Shown: in pieces, positions 1 to 8,652 of the stretch
How the letters are laid out: the number at the start of each line of letters is the position of its first letter
Numbering within the stretch: the first letter of the stretch is position 1
Assembly: GCA_029865965.1 (NCBI GenBank)
Contig: JARXAJ010000141.1
Span: forward strand, 1-33,427
DNA from: Aquabacterium sp.
Lineage (GTDB): Bacteria > Pseudomonadota > Gammaproteobacteria > Burkholderiales > Burkholderiaceae_C
Reading direction: 5' to 3'
Length of the DNA stretch: 33,427 nt
Notes under the pieces: generated by a model
What the model was told of the DNA's origin: nothing
The model's input: the letters and a program-made list of their open reading frames with translations, nothing else
Database searches by the model: none
Position numbers and translations under genes: made by a program

Positions 1-839
1 CCACCGGCAGCACCGTCACCGACACCGACGACGAGGACGACGACGCCCCGGGCAGCACCAGCGGCGGCCCGCGAGACCTGACCCAGGCCTGGTTGCTGCT
101 GGCCCAGGCGGCCGAGCAGCGCAATGACCTGCGCGGCGCCGAGGCCTGGCTGGCCAAGGTGGAGAACCCGCAGCGCGTCCTGGAAGTGCAGGCCCGCCGT
201 GCCGGGCTGATGGCCCGACAGGGCCAGGTGAAGGAAGCCCGCGCGCTGATCCAGGCCGTGCCCGAGCGCACCGGCGACGACGCCCGCGCCAAGCTGGTGG
301 CCGAGGCGCAGCTGCTGCGTGACGTCAAGCGCTGGCAGGACGCGGCCACCGTGCTGGCCGCTGCCAGCCAGCGCTTCCCCGACGACACCGACCTGATCTA
401 CGAGCAGGCCATGGTCGAGGAAAAGCTCGACCGCCTGGCCGAGATGGAACGCCTGCTGCGTCGGGTGATCGCGCTCAAGCCCGAGCATCCGCATGCCCAC
501 AATGCGCTGGGCTATTCGCTGGCCGACCGCAACCTGCGGCTCGACGAGGCCCGCAGCCTGATCCTGCGTGCGCTGGAGCTGGCCCCTGGCGATCCCTTCA
601 TCACCGACAGCCTGGGCTGGGTGGAATTCCGCCTGGGCAACCGCGACGCGGCGCTGCGCCTGCTGCGCCAGGCCTATGCCGCCCGGCCCGACACCGAGAT
701 TGCCGCCCATTTGGGCGAGGTGCTGTGGGCTGCCGGCCAGCGCGACGAAGCGCGCCGCATCTGGCAAGAGGCACGCGGGCGCGATGCCAGCAACGAGGTG
801 CTGCGCGAAACCCTGGCCCGGCTGAAGGTCGGGCTTTGA
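1..839 (+). CDS. TPR-repeat protein, C-terminal part (5' end outside window)
   Basis: The reading frame is open from base 3, so the start lies to the left of the window and about 278 codons are visible. The first visible residues form a low-complexity acidic Asp/Glu stretch followed by Gly/Ser/Pro. After that the protein is a series of helical pairs with TPR spacing; the clearest unit is around bases 475-640, with ALGYSLADR and a downstream SLGWVEFRLG. This matches the large TPR protein that commonly precedes lolB and ispE in Burkholderiales. Its molecular role is not established; TPR arrays usually mediate protein-protein contacts, and an envelope function is suggested only by the lolB neighbour. 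The stop TGA overlaps the putative TTG start of lolB, which implies co-transcription. A TTG at base 93 could be called as a start by software but would cut into the domain. Confidence 0.85.
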   Translation, partial: TGSTVTDTDDEDDDAPGSTSGGPRDLTQAWLLLAQAAEQRNDLRGAEAWLAKVENPQRVLEVQARRAGLMARQGQVKEARALIQAVPERTGDDARAKLVAEAQLLRDVKRWQDAATVLAAASQRFPDDTDLIYEQAMVEEKLDRLAEMERLLRRVIALKPEHPHAHNALGYSLADRNLRLDEARSLILRALELAPGDPFITDSLGWVEFRLGNRDAALRLLRQAYAARPDTEIAAHLGEVLWAAGQRDEARRIWQEARGRDASNEVLRETLARLKVGL

Positions 840-1375
840 CGCTGGCCGCAAGTCGGCAACCGGCGCGGCGGATCGCAGCGTGCGCCTGTCTTGTCCTGCT
901 CACCGCTTGCGCCAGCCTGCCACCGCCTGCCGCAGGCGCGCTCAGCGGCCGGTTGTCGTTGCGGGTGGACGGCCAGTCCGAGCGGGCCATCAGCGCCGGC
1001 TTCGAACTCATTGGTGATGCCCAGCACGGCAGCCTGCTGCTGAGCGGCCCGCTCGGCACCGCGGCGGCCCAGGCCAGCTGGGCACCGGGTGAAGCCGTGC
1101 TGCGCAGCGGCACCGCCACCACCCGCCATGCCGACTTGGACAGCCTTGGGCAAGCCGCACTGGGCGAAGCCCTGCCCATGGCGGCGCTGTTCGACTGGCT
1201 GCGCGGCCGGGCCTGGGCCGGCGCGCCCAGCCAACCCAGGCCCGACGGCCAGCCCGGCTTCCTGCAACTGGGCTGGCAGATCGACCTGGCGCGCTGGGCC
1301 GACGGCGCACTGGAAGCCGTGCGCCTGGCGCCGCCCGCCATCACCGTGCGGGCACGGCTGGAGCCGGCAGGATGA
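836..1375 (+). CDS. lolB: Outer-membrane lipoprotein receptor LolB
   Basis: LolB accepts lipoproteins from the periplasmic carrier LolA and inserts them into the outer membrane. From the TTG at 836 the product is 179 aa. It has a short basic start, a hydrophobic segment and a lipobox (LTAC) with the lipidated Cys at about residue 25, so it is itself a lipoprotein. The body fits the LolB fold: a strand-rich start with SGRLSLRV, then a GSLLLSGPLG segment, then a conserved Trp/Leu-rich FDWLRGR region and a final WQIDL segment. The TTG start is chosen because it overlaps the stop of the TPR gene, has AAGG about 9 bases upstream and places the signal peptide correctly; the nearest upstream ATG would add a non-hydrophobic N-terminus. 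The position directly before ispE is the classical betaproteobacterial arrangement. Identity is secure; the exact start is moderately so. Confidence 0.88.
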   Translation: MTLAASRQPARRIAACACLVLLTACASLPPPAAGALSGRLSLRVDGQSERAISAGFELIGDAQHGSLLLSGPLGTAAAQASWAPGEAVLRSGTATTRHADLDSLGQAALGEALPMAALFDWLRGRAWAGAPSQPRPDGQPGFLQLGWQIDLARWADGALEAVRLAPPAITVRARLEPAG

Positions 1376-1451
1376 GCACCCCCGCCCTGCTGCCAGCAGG
1401 CGGCGCCCGCACCCTGCCTGGCGTGACCTCGCCCCCCATGACGGTGCGCCC

Positions 1452-2354
1452 ATGAGCCTGGCCGCCCTGTACGACGTGCCGGCGCCAGCCAAGCTCAACC
1501 TGTTCCTGCATGTGGTGGGCCAGCGTGCCGACGGCTACCACCTGCTGCAATCGGTCTTCATGCTGATCGACTGGTGCGACACCCTGCACTTCGAGCGCCG
1601 CAGCGACGGCCGCCTGCAGCGCCACGACCTGGGCCCTGCCCTGCCCGACGACGACCTGAGCCTGCGCGCCGCCCGTGCGCTGCAGCAGGCCAGCGGCACC
1701 ACGCTGGGCGCCGACCTGTCGGTGATGAAGCATGTGCCCTGGGGCGCCGGCCTGGGCGGCGGCAGCTCCGATGCCGCCAGCACCCTGCTGGCGCTGAACC
1801 GGCTGTGGGGACTGCACTGGCCGCGTGACCGGCTGCTGGCCCTGGCCATCACCCTGGGCGCCGACGTGCCGTTCTTCGTTGGCGGGCGTAATGCCTTCGT
1901 CGGCGGCATCGGCGAGCAGTTGCATCCCTTGCCCGACGGCGCCCTGCCGGCGCAGCTGCTGGCGGTGGTCAAGCCCGCGCCGGCCATTGCCACAGCGGCG
2001 ATTTTTGGCAGTGCCCTGTTGGTCCGCAACACTGAAGCTGTTATAGTGATGAGCTTTCTTGCAGACCCCCAGCTTGCAGCGAAGTTGACGTCAGGATACG
2101 GCCGCAATGATTTGCAGCCCCCGGCCGAGGCCAGCTGTAGCGAGGTGACCCAGGTCGCCCAGTGGTTGGAAACCCGCTTCGGCAACAGCCGGATGTCGGG
2201 CTCCGGCAGCACGGTGTTTGCAAGAGTCAGCAGTACAGCAGGTGCAGTTGCCTCACCCTTGGCGACAAGCTGGCCGGATGAACTTCCGGCCGGATGGGTG
2301 GGGCAGCTGTGCCACAGCCTGGACCACCATCCCCTGGTGGATTGGGCCGGCTGA
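1452..2354 (+). CDS. ispE: 4-diphosphocytidyl-2-C-methyl-D-erythritol kinase IspE
   Basis: IspE is the GHMP-family kinase of the MEP pathway. It phosphorylates 4-diphosphocytidyl-2-C-methylerythritol at the 2-hydroxyl on the way to IPP and DMAPP. The product is 300 aa, normal or slightly long for the family. Visible motifs are the N-terminal [12 protein letters not shown] with catalytic-region Lys14, the ATP-binding glycine-rich loop [15 protein letters not shown] at about residues 96-110, and the third GHMP motif MSGSGSTVF near residue 248. The ATG at 1452 is the only start that begins just before the conserved PAPAKLN segment. It lies 76 bases beyond the lolB stop. The stop is followed 36 bases later by tRNA-Gln, as in related Burkholderiales. 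Bases about 1990-2100 are less GC-rich than their surroundings, but the protein stays intact. Confidence 0.97.
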   Translation: MSLAALYDVPAPAKLNLFLHVVGQRADGYHLLQSVFMLIDWCDTLHFERRSDGRLQRHDLGPALPDDDLSLRAARALQQASGTTLGADLSVMKHVPWGAGLGGGSSDAASTLLALNRLWGLHWPRDRLLALAITLGADVPFFVGGRNAFVGGIGEQLHPLPDGALPAQLLAVVKPAPAIATAAIFGSALLVRNTEAVIVMSFLADPQLAAKLTSGYGRNDLQPPAEASCSEVTQVAQWLETRFGNSRMSGSGSTVFARVSSTAGAVASPLATSWPDELPAGWVGQLCHSLDHHPLVDWAG

Positions 2355-2390
2355 CAGGTTCAAGGGCACGGCGCAAGCCGGGTCCGGTGT

Positions 2391-2467
2391 AGGGGAGTCG
2401 CCAAGTTGGTCAAGGCATCGGATTTTGATTCCGACATGCGAGGGTTCGAGTCCTTCCTCCCCTGCCA
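2391..2467 (+). tRNA. tRNA-Gln (anticodon UUG), CCA encoded
   Basis: The sequence folds as a complete cloverleaf of 77 bases. The acceptor arms AGGGGAG and CTCCCCT pair, with discriminator G and an encoded CCA at 2465-2467. The anticodon stem TCGGA/TCCGA carries the loop TTTTGAT, giving anticodon TTG (UUG, glutamine). The T-arm has the standard GGTTCGAGTCC type loop. It is placed between ispE and prs, a conserved betaproteobacterial order. I see no U-rich terminator directly after it, so it may be processed from an ispE-tRNA-prs transcript. Confidence 0.96.
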
Positions 2468-2517
2468 AACATCTTTTCCACCACCCTTGTGGTTGCAGGC
2501 CTGACGGAGAACATGCC

Positions 2518-3480
2518 GTGCTGTTCAACACCGTGCTGTTCACTGGCAATGCCAATCCCGCGCTGGCCCAAGAAATGGTCAGGAGCCTGGGCGTCGAACT
2601 CGGCAAGGCCACCGTGGGCCGGTTCTCTGACGGCGAAGTCACGGTCGAGCTGCACCAGAACGTGCGCGCCCGCGATGTGTTCGTGGTGCAGAGCACCTGC
2701 GCGCCGACGAACGAGAACCTGATGGAACTGCTGATCATGGTCGATGCGTTGAAGCGTGCCAGCGCGCGCCGCATCACCGCCGTGATCCCCTACTTCGGCT
2801 ATGCCCGGCAAGACCGCCGGCCGCGGTCGATGCGGGTGCCCATCAGTGCCAAGGTGGTGGCCAATCTGCTGGAGACCGTGGGCGTGGAGCGCGTGCTCAC
2901 CATGGACCTGCACGCCGACCAGATCCAGGGCTTCTTCGACATCCCGGTCGACAACATCTACGCCAGCCCGGTGCTGCTGTCCGACCTGAAGAGCAAGGCC
3001 TACCCCGACCTGGTGGTGGTGTCGCCCGACGTCGGTGGCGTGGTGCGCGCCCGGGCCCTGGCCAAGCAGCTGGGCAGCGACCTGGCCATCATCGACAAGC
3101 GCCGCCCGCGCGCCAATGTGTCGGAAGTGATGCACGTCATCGGCGAAATCGAAGGCCGCAACTGCGTGATCATGGACGACATGATCGACACCGCCGGCAC
3201 GCTGGTCAAAGCTGCCGAGGTGCTCAAGGAGCGCGGCGCCAAGCGTGTGTTCGCCTATTGCACCCACCCGATCCTGTCGGGCCCGGCGGTCGACCGCATC
3301 GCCAGCAGCCAGCTCGATGAAGTGGTGATCACCAACACCATCCCGCTGTCTGACGCCGCCCGCGCCTGCAAGAAGATTCGCCAACTGTCGGTGGCCTTCC
3401 TGTTTGCCGAGACCATCCGCCGCATCTCCGACGGCGAATCGGTCACCTCGCTTTTCGCCGAGCAGAACGCCAACTTCTGA
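2518..3480 (+). CDS. prs: Ribose-phosphate pyrophosphokinase (PRPP synthetase)
   Basis: Prs transfers the pyrophosphoryl group of ATP to ribose 5-phosphate to make PRPP, the precursor of nucleotides, histidine, tryptophan and NAD. From the GTG at 2518 the product is 320 aa, close to the usual 315. Class I motifs are all visible: GRFSDGEV near the N-terminus, [25 protein letters not shown], the metal-binding [17 protein letters not shown] region around residue 130, and the PRPP loop [12 protein letters not shown] near residue 217. The GTG is chosen because GGAG lies about 10 bases upstream and the protein begins with the family pattern [16 protein letters not shown]. The frame stays open further upstream, but that would translate through the tRNA. 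It supplies PRPP to the HisG reaction encoded later in this window. Confidence 0.97.
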   Translation: MLFNTVLFTGNANPALAQEMVRSLGVELGKATVGRFSDGEVTVELHQNVRARDVFVVQSTCAPTNENLMELLIMVDALKRASARRITAVIPYFGYARQDRRPRSMRVPISAKVVANLLETVGVERVLTMDLHADQIQGFFDIPVDNIYASPVLLSDLKSKAYPDLVVVSPDVGGVVRARALAKQLGSDLAIIDKRRPRANVSEVMHVIGEIEGRNCVIMDDMIDTAGTLVKAAEVLKERGAKRVFAYCTHPILSGPAVDRIASSQLDEVVITNTIPLSDAARACKKIRQLSVAFLFAETIRRISDGESVTSLFAEQNANF

Positions 3481-3569
3481 GCGGCATTTCCGGCGCCAGC
3501 CCGGTCCAAAAGACCAGCCAGCGCCTTCACCCCGGTGGCCTGGTCGCGGGCCCCACACATGGAGCAACC

Positions 3570-4205
3570 ATGAAATTCACCGCTTACGAGCGCAATCTGC
3601 AGGGGACCGGAGCGAGCCGCCGCCTGCGCATGGGCGGCAAGGTGCCCGGCATCGTCTTCGGCGCCGGCACCCCCGCCATGATCGAACTCGACCACAACGC
3701 GCTGTACTTCGCGCTGAAGAAAGAGTCCTTCCACAGCTCCATCCTCGAGATGGAACTGAACGGCGCCACCCAGAAGGTGCTGCTGCGTGACTTCCAGTTC
3801 CACCCCTGGAAGCAGCTGGTGCTGCATGTGGACTTCCAGCGCGTGGACGAGACCACCCGCCTGCGCAAGAAGGTGCCGCTGCACTTCTCGGGCGAAGAGC
3901 TGTCGGTGGCCGTCAAGACCGACAAGTGTCTGGTCAACCATGTGTCGACCGAAGTCGAGATCGAGTGCCTGGCCACCCAGCTGCCCGAGTTCATCGCCGT
4001 CGAGTTGAGCGGTCTGGTCAAGGGCCAGTCGCTGCACGCGTCCGACCTGGTGCTGCCCGAAGGCATCAAGTTCGTGAAGCACGGCAAGGTGAACCCGGTG
4101 ATCGTGTCGGCCAACGCGCCGAAGATCGAGGAAGAAGTGGCGCCGGTCGTCGCCGCCGCGCCGGCCAAGAAGGCCGCCGCCAAGAAGGCCGCCCCGAAGA
4201 AATGA
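3570..4205 (+). CDS. rplY: 50S ribosomal protein L25 (CTC form)
   Basis: L25 binds 5S rRNA in the large ribosomal subunit. At 211 aa this is the long CTC-type form: an N-terminal L25 domain (residues 1 to about 90, with [12 protein letters not shown] and a [15 protein letters not shown] segment) followed by the TL5/CTC C-terminal beta domain. It ends in a Lys/Ala-rich tail ([13 protein letters not shown] type, about the last 20 residues), which is common in betaproteobacterial L25. The ATG at 3570 is preceded by GGAG at a normal distance. It follows prs after 89 bases, matching the conserved prs-rplY order. A strong hairpin terminator lies about 40 bases beyond the stop, so the prs-rplY transcript probably ends there. 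Confidence 0.96.
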   Translation: MKFTAYERNLQGTGASRRLRMGGKVPGIVFGAGTPAMIELDHNALYFALKKESFHSSILEMELNGATQKVLLRDFQFHPWKQLVLHVDFQRVDETTRLRKKVPLHFSGEELSVAVKTDKCLVNHVSTEVEIECLATQLPEFIAVELSGLVKGQSLHASDLVLPEGIKFVKHGKVNPVIVSANAPKIEEEVAPVVAAAPAKKAAAKKAAPKK

Positions 4206-4245
4206 CGCTGTGGCGGCTGAACCAGCCGCCCGCATCCCCCCTTCA

Positions 4246-4273
4246 GGCCCCTCCTCGGAGGGGCCTTGTTCTT
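4246..4273 (+). terminator. Rho-independent terminator after rplY
   Basis: A perfect GC-rich inverted repeat, GGCCCCTCC at 4246-4254 with GGAGGGGCC at 4257-4265, folds into an 8 bp stem with a tetraloop. TTGTTCTT follows at once. It lies 40 bases after the rplY stop and just before the argP-like gene, so it separates the prs-rplY unit from argP-pth. Confidence 0.85.
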
Positions 4274-4301
4274 GGGTCTGCACAGCTACAGTGGCCCCAC
4301 G

Positions 4302-5321
4302 ATGAACGCTTTCGACCCCGCCGCCCTGGAATGCCTGGCCGCCCTGGCCGACGCCGGCAGCTTCGAGCGCGCGGCGCAGCGGCTGGCCATCACCCAGTCG
4401 GCCGTGTCGCAGCGCCTGCGGGCCCTGGAGACCGGCCTGGGCCGGCTGCTGGTGGTGCGCTCACGCCCGCTGCGCCTGACCGAGCCGGGCAAGCTGCTGC
4501 TGCGTTATGCGCGCCAGATGCAGGCCATGCGCGCCGACATCGCCCGCGAGCTGGGCGCGCAGGCCCAGCACGACGAACGCCTGCCGATCGCAGTGAATGC
4601 CGACAGCCTGGCCACCTGGGTGCTGCCCGCACTGCAGCCGGTGGTGCAGGCCGGCCTGGCCGAAGGCTTCGGCCTGGAGCTGATCGTCGACGACCAGGAC
4701 TTCACCCATGAAAGCCTGCGTGAAGGCACGGTGCTGGGCTGCGTCAGCACCGTGGCCGAGGCCCTGCGCGGCTGCAGCGCCACGCCGCTGGGCAGCATGC
4801 GCTATGTGGCGGTGGCCAGCCCGGGCTTCATCGCCCAGGCGCTGCCGCAAGGCCTGCACCGGGGCAACTTCGCCAGGCTGCCGTGGCTGGTGTTCAACCG
4901 CAAGGACGACAACCATGCGGTCTGGGTGGGCCAGGCATTTGGCATCGGCGAGCCGCGCCTGGTAGAACGCCATGTGCCATCAACCGAGGCCCAAACCCGG
5001 GCTGCGGTGATGGGCTGGGGCGTGGCCGTGGTGCCCGAACTGATGGCCGCACCCGGCCTGGCCAGCGGCACCCTGGCCGCCCTGCACCCCGAGGTGCATG
5101 TGGACGTGCGGCTGCATTGGCACCAATGGAAGCTGCGCAGCGGCACCGACAGCGATGCGGCTGCGCCGGCGTCTGCGTCTGCGGGCGACACCCCGCTGCG
5201 GGCCGGCGTACTCGACCGCATTGGCCGCGCGCTGGCTGACGGCGCACGGGCTGCGCTGCGCCCGCCAGAGCCATCCACGCCACCCTCTGAAACACTTTCT
5301 GCTTCAACGTCTGCACCATGA
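4302..5321 (+). CDS. argP: LysR-family regulator, ArgP (IciA) type
   Basis: This is a LysR-type transcription factor of 339 aa with an N-terminal winged helix-turn-helix (residues about 5-65; [21 protein letters not shown]) and a C-terminal effector domain. It resembles E. coli ArgP specifically through the segment [17 protein letters not shown] at the domain boundary, the later [14 protein letters not shown] and the terminal [10 protein letters not shown]. ArgP senses lysine and arginine and in E. coli activates the exporter argO; no argO-like gene is visible here, so the local target is unknown. The last 60 or so residues are Ala/Ser/Pro-rich and do not align with ArgP. The ATG at 4302 follows the rplY terminator. 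The stop overlaps the start of pth as ATGA, so pth is probably translationally coupled to it. Family is certain, the ArgP subgroup likely. Confidence 0.85.
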   Translation: MNAFDPAALECLAALADAGSFERAAQRLAITQSAVSQRLRALETGLGRLLVVRSRPLRLTEPGKLLLRYARQMQAMRADIARELGAQAQHDERLPIAVNADSLATWVLPALQPVVQAGLAEGFGLELIVDDQDFTHESLREGTVLGCVSTVAEALRGCSATPLGSMRYVAVASPGFIAQALPQGLHRGNFARLPWLVFNRKDDNHAVWVGQAFGIGEPRLVERHVPSTEAQTRAAVMGWGVAVVPELMAAPGLASGTLAALHPEVHVDVRLHWHQWKLRSGTDSDAAAPASASAGDTPLRAGVLDRIGRALADGARAALRPPEPSTPPSETLSASTSAP

Positions 5322-5965
5322 TTCGCCTGATCGTCGGCCTGGGCAACCCCGGGCCCGAGTATGAAGATACCCGCCACAACGCCGGCTTCTGGTGGGTGGA
5401 TGCGGCCGCGCGTCAGCTGGGCGGCAACCTGGCGTTCGACCGCAACTACAAGGGCCAGGTGGCACGCGTGAATGCGCCCGGCGGCCCGGTGTGGCTGCTG
5501 CGGCCGATGACCTACATGAACCTGTCGGGCCAGTCGATGGCGCCGCTGGCGCGGTTCTTCAAGATCGAACCGGCACAGATCCTGGTGGTGCACGACGAGC
5601 TGGACCTGCTGCCCGGGCAGATCAAGCTCAAGCAGGGTGGCGGCGCGGCGGGCCACAACGGCTTGAAGGACATCTTGGCGCAACTGGGGTCGCCCGACTT
5701 CTGGCGCCTGCGCATCGGCATTGGCCACCCGGGCGTGCGCAGCGAGGTGGCCAACTGGGTGCTGCGCAAGCCGCCGCTGGACGACCGCATTGCCATCGAC
5801 AAATGCGTGGGGGACTCGCTGGCGACGCTGCCGCTGCTGCTGGCCGGCGACCTGGCCGGCGCCATGATGAAGATCCACGCCAAGCCACCGCGCCCCAAAC
5901 CCCCGCGCCCGGCCGACCTGCCGGCCAAGGACCACGACAAGCCCAAGCCCGAGCCCGACGCCTGA
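5318..5965 (+). CDS. pth: Peptidyl-tRNA hydrolase
   Basis: Pth cleaves the ester bond of peptidyl-tRNAs that drop off the ribosome and recycles the tRNA. The product is 215 aa. Key residues are visible: Asn10 in [18 protein letters not shown], catalytic His20, [12 protein letters not shown], the catalytic-site Asp in [11 protein letters not shown], and [13 protein letters not shown] with its conserved His. The enzyme core ends near residue 190. The last 25 or so residues form a Pro/Lys-rich tail absent from the E. coli enzyme. The ATG overlaps the argP stop (ATGA). In related genomes pth directly follows rplY, so argP is an insertion between two usual partners. Confidence 0.97.
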   Translation: MIRLIVGLGNPGPEYEDTRHNAGFWWVDAAARQLGGNLAFDRNYKGQVARVNAPGGPVWLLRPMTYMNLSGQSMAPLARFFKIEPAQILVVHDELDLLPGQIKLKQGGGAAGHNGLKDILAQLGSPDFWRLRIGIGHPGVRSEVANWVLRKPPLDDRIAIDKCVGDSLATLPLLLAGDLAGAMMKIHAKPPRPKPPRPADLPAKDHDKPKPEPDA

Positions 5966-5991
5966 GTCTCACCCGCCCAAGGAGCCCAGCC

Positions 5992-6381
5992 ATGCCGACA
6001 CGCCCGCACTGCTTGCGACTCATCACCGCCATCGCCTTGCTGATCGCCGCCACGGCCCAGGCCCAGGGCGTCTACCGTTGCGGCAACAGCTATGGCCCAG
6101 CGCCCTGTGCTGGCGGGCAGGCGGTTGCAGTGGATGACGCCCGCACGGCCGACCAGCGCCAGCAGGGGCTGGCCGCGAAGAAGCAGGATGCGCTGCTGGC
6201 CAGACAACTGGCTGCCGAACGGCGGGCGCGCGAGCAGGCGGCCGTGGGCCAGCGGGCCGCGCGCATCGGCCCCAGCGAAGCGGAACGTGCACAAGCCGAG
6301 GCCGCACAGGCCAAAGCCCAGGCCAAGGCAGCAGCCAAACGCAACAAGGCGAACAAGCCCAGGAAGCTGGGCTCAGCCTGA
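5992..6381 (+). CDS. Small exported protein, DUF4124-like N-terminus
   Basis: The product is 129 aa. A basic start, a hydrophobic core and an ATAQAQ processing region around residue 22-24 form a typical Sec signal peptide, so it is probably periplasmic. The mature start GVYRCGNSYGPAPCAGG, with two cysteines, resembles the short DUF4124-type domain found in many betaproteobacterial exported proteins. The rest is a charged Ala/Arg/Lys/Gln-rich, probably helical or coiled-coil region with a very basic end. The ATG has AAGGAG about 8 bases upstream. It follows pth by 26 bases and converges on the ferredoxin gene. The function is unknown; I do not infer one. Confidence 0.8.
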   Translation: MPTRPHCLRLITAIALLIAATAQAQGVYRCGNSYGPAPCAGGQAVAVDDARTADQRQQGLAAKKQDALLARQLAAERRAREQAAVGQRAARIGPSEAERAQAEAAQAKAQAKAAAKRNKANKPRKLGSA

Positions 6382-6412
6382 CCGGGCATCAACCAGCCAG
6401 CCAGCCAGTCCA

Positions 6413-6673
<261 letters not shown>

Positions 6674-7183
6674 TCATTCCTCCGCGGGCGGCCTGTTCAC
6701 ACGTTCCTGCAGCCGCGCCAGCACCGACGGTGCCACGAACTTGGAAACATCACCGCCCAGGGTGGCAATCTCGCGCACAAAGGTGCTGCTGACGAATTGG
6801 TACTGGTCGCTGGGGGTCAGGAACAGCGTCTCCACGTCGGGCATCAGCTGGCGGTTCATGCCGGCCATCTGAAACTCGTAATCGAAGTCGCTGACCGCCC
6901 GCAAGCCGCGCACCACCACGTTGCCGTTGTTGGCCACAACAAAGTCGCGCAGCAAGCCGCGGAACGGGATGACTTCCACATTGCCATAGGCTTTGGCGAT
7001 CTCGCGCGCGATGTCCATGCGCTCGGCGATGGTGAACATGGTGCGTTTGTGGTGGCCGGCGGCCACTGCCAGGATCAGCTTGTCGAACAGCCGCGACGAC
7101 CGCGCCATCAGGTCCTCATGGCCAAGGGTCATCGGGTCGAAGGTGCCGGGGTAGACGGCAGTCATGAACTTGGCCTGGGTCAC
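6674..7183 (-). CDS. coaD: Phosphopantetheine adenylyltransferase
   Basis: CoaD transfers AMP from ATP to 4'-phosphopantetheine, giving dephospho-CoA, the penultimate step of CoA synthesis; the last step, coaE, is also in this window. The product is 169 aa from the GTG at 7183. The nucleotidyltransferase signature [15 protein letters not shown] contains the TxGH motif, and [19 protein letters not shown] and a final SSTFVREIA are typical CoaD segments. The GTG is preferred because GGAG lies 6 bases upstream. The ATG at 7165 would start right at [10 protein letters not shown] and lacks a good ribosome site, but it remains possible. It is followed 3 bases later by the ferredoxin and preceded by rsmD after about 50 bases. 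Confidence 0.96.
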   Translation of the reverse strand: MTQAKFMTAVYPGTFDPMTLGHEDLMARSSRLFDKLILAVAAGHHKRTMFTIAERMDIAREIAKAYGNVEVIPFRGLLRDFVVANNGNVVVRGLRAVSDFDYEFQMAGMNRQLMPDVETLFLTPSDQYQFVSSTFVREIATLGGDVSKFVAPSVLARLQERVNRPPAEE

Positions 7184-7235
7184 GGGTGTCTCCTGTGGCG
7201 TTGGCGCGCAATCGGCGGTGCCCGCTTGGTGCGGA

Positions 7236-7811
7236 TCAGGTGTTGCGGCGCAACAAATGATAGTGCACCGCGCCGGCCCGGCCTTGTCGCGAAAGTGCAA
7301 GTTCGACCGGCTGCTGCCCGGGGGCCAATGCGGCGGGCGATTCGAGGTACAGCAGGCCACCGGGCACCAGCAACGGCGCCGCCGCAGCCAGCGCTGGCGC
7401 CTGCAGGCCGGCGTCGAACGGCGGGTCGAGCAGCACCAGGTCAAAGCGGCCGGGCGGGCAGCGGGCCATCCATCCGAGGGCATCGGCGCATTCCACCCGC
7501 AGCGCGGTGGCCTGCAGCCGCGTCTGGCTGGCTTGCAGGCTGCGCGCCAGCACCGGGTCGCGCTCCAGCAGCAGCACTTCGGCGGCGCCGCGTGACGCGG
7601 CCTCAAAACCCAGCGCGCCGCTGCCGGCAAAGGCATCCAGAACCCGCCAGCCGGCGAGGTCTTGGCCCAGCCAGTTGAACAAGGTCTCGCGCACCCGGTC
7701 AGGCGTGGGGCGCAGGCCCGCGCGGTCGGCCACCGGCAGCTTGCTGCGCTTGAGGTTGCCGCCGATCAGCCGCACTTCTTGCGGCGCACCGCGCGCGGCC
7801 GCGGGTTTCAC
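7236..7811 (-). CDS. rsmD: 16S rRNA (guanine966-N2)-methyltransferase RsmD
   Basis: RsmD methylates G966 of 16S rRNA in the small subunit. The product is 191 aa. The N-terminal [16 protein letters not shown] and [16 protein letters not shown] are family signatures, followed by the SAM-binding loop [18 protein letters not shown] (about 58-75), an acidic residue at LLERD (about 83) and the N-methyltransferase motif DPPF at 129-132. The start is GTG at 7811, overlapping the hisF stop as GTGA, so it is likely translated by coupling to hisF. In related genomes rsmD normally follows ftsY/M16-peptidase genes, not hisF. Confidence 0.95.
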   Translation of the reverse strand: MKPAAARGAPQEVRLIGGNLKRSKLPVADRAGLRPTPDRVRETLFNWLGQDLAGWRVLDAFAGSGALGFEAASRGAAEVLLLERDPVLARSLQASQTRLQATALRVECADALGWMARCPPGRFDLVLLDPPFDAGLQAPALAAAAPLLVPGGLLYLESPAALAPGQQPVELALSRQGRAGAVHYHLLRRNT

Positions 7812-8587
7812 TGCCGCACCGGGATGCCGTGCTGGGCCAGCACCGCCTTGGCCTGGCCGACGGTGAACTCGCCATAGTGGAAGATGCTGGCCGCCAGCAC
7901 CGCATCAGCACCGCCGATCTGGATGCCTTCGGCCAGATGCTGCAGCGCACCCACACCGCCCGAAGCGATCACCGGCACCGGCACCGCGTCGCTGACCGCG
8001 CGGGTCAGTTCCAGGTCGAAGCCGATCTTGGTTCCGTCGCGGTCCATGCTGGTCAGCAGAATCTCGCCGGCGCCGAAGTCGGCCATCTGGCGGGCCCAGG
8101 CCACGGCATCCAGGCCCATGTTCTTGCGCCCGCCATGGCTGTAGACATCCCAGCCCGGGCCGCGCTCTGCCAGGTCGTCGCCATGGCGGCGCTTGGCGTC
8201 GATGGCCACCACGATGCACTGGGCGCCGTATTTGGCCGAGGCTTCCTGGATGACCGGCGGGTTGGCGATGGCGGCCGAATTGAAACTGACCTTGTCGGCC
8301 CCGGCGTTCAGCAGGCGGCGCACATCGGCCACGGTGCGCACGCCGCCGCCCACGGTCAGCGGGATGAACACCTGCGAGGCCACCGCCTCGATGATGTGCA
8401 GGATCAGGTCACGGCCGTCGCTGGTGGCGGTGATGTCGAGGAAGGTGAGTTCATCGGCGCCCTGCTCGTTGTAGCGGGCAGCGATCTCCACCGGATCCCC
8501 GGCGTCACGCAGTTCGACGAAGTTGACGCCCTTGACGACACGGCCGCCGGTGACGTCGAGACAGGGGATGATGCGTTTGGCGAGCAT
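7808..8587 (-). CDS. hisF: Imidazole glycerol phosphate synthase, cyclase subunit HisF
   Basis: HisF uses ammonia from HisH to convert PRFAR into imidazole glycerol phosphate and AICAR, the fifth step of histidine synthesis. The product is a 259 aa (beta/alpha)8 barrel with catalytic Asp11 in PCLDV, the second catalytic Asp in VVAIDAKR (near 130), and phosphate loops VGGGVRT and ASGGVGA. The length is normal. The ATG at 8587 has no clear Shine-Dalgarno sequence; a GATAAT hexamer lies only 7 bases upstream of it. A terminator for the upstream CHRD gene sits between hisA and hisF, so hisF probably needs its own promoter. It overlaps rsmD by GTGA. Confidence 0.97.
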   Translation of the reverse strand: MLAKRIIPCLDVTGGRVVKGVNFVELRDAGDPVEIAARYNEQGADELTFLDITATSDGRDLILHIIEAVASQVFIPLTVGGGVRTVADVRRLLNAGADKVSFNSAAIANPPVIQEASAKYGAQCIVVAIDAKRRHGDDLAERGPGWDVYSHGGRKNMGLDAVAWARQMADFGAGEILLTSMDRDGTKIGFDLELTRAVSDAVPVPVIASGGVGALQHLAEGIQIGGADAVLAASIFHYGEFTVGQAKAVLAQHGIPVRQ

Positions 8588-8607
8588 ACGCCAAATTATC
8601 CGGCATG

Positions 8608-8630
8608 AAAAAGCCCCGCACTGCGGGGCT
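8608..8630 (-). terminator. Rho-independent terminator after the CHRD/PEP-CTERM gene
   Basis: Read on the minus strand, AGCCCCGC pairs with GCGGGGCT (8 bp stem, 3-base loop) and TTTTT follows. It lies 22 bases beyond the CHRD stop and 21 bases before the hisF start. It should end transcripts coming from hisA and the CHRD gene before hisF. Confidence 0.85.
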
Positions 8631-8652
8631 ATTCAGGCGGACAGGCGCCGCT

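Noticed and set aside
2480-2493. Small ACCAC/GTGGT hairpin after tRNA-Gln as a terminator
   Set aside because: The stem is only 5 bp and no T-run follows; it would also block prs.
2218-2517. Upstream in-frame extension of prs through tRNA-Gln
   Set aside because: It would translate the tRNA and the end of ispE. The GTG at 2518 has a ribosome site and gives the family N-terminus.
4140-4205. Lys/Ala repeats at the end of rplY as a frameshift or foreign extension
   Set aside because: Basic Ala/Lys tails are common in long-form betaproteobacterial L25 proteins.
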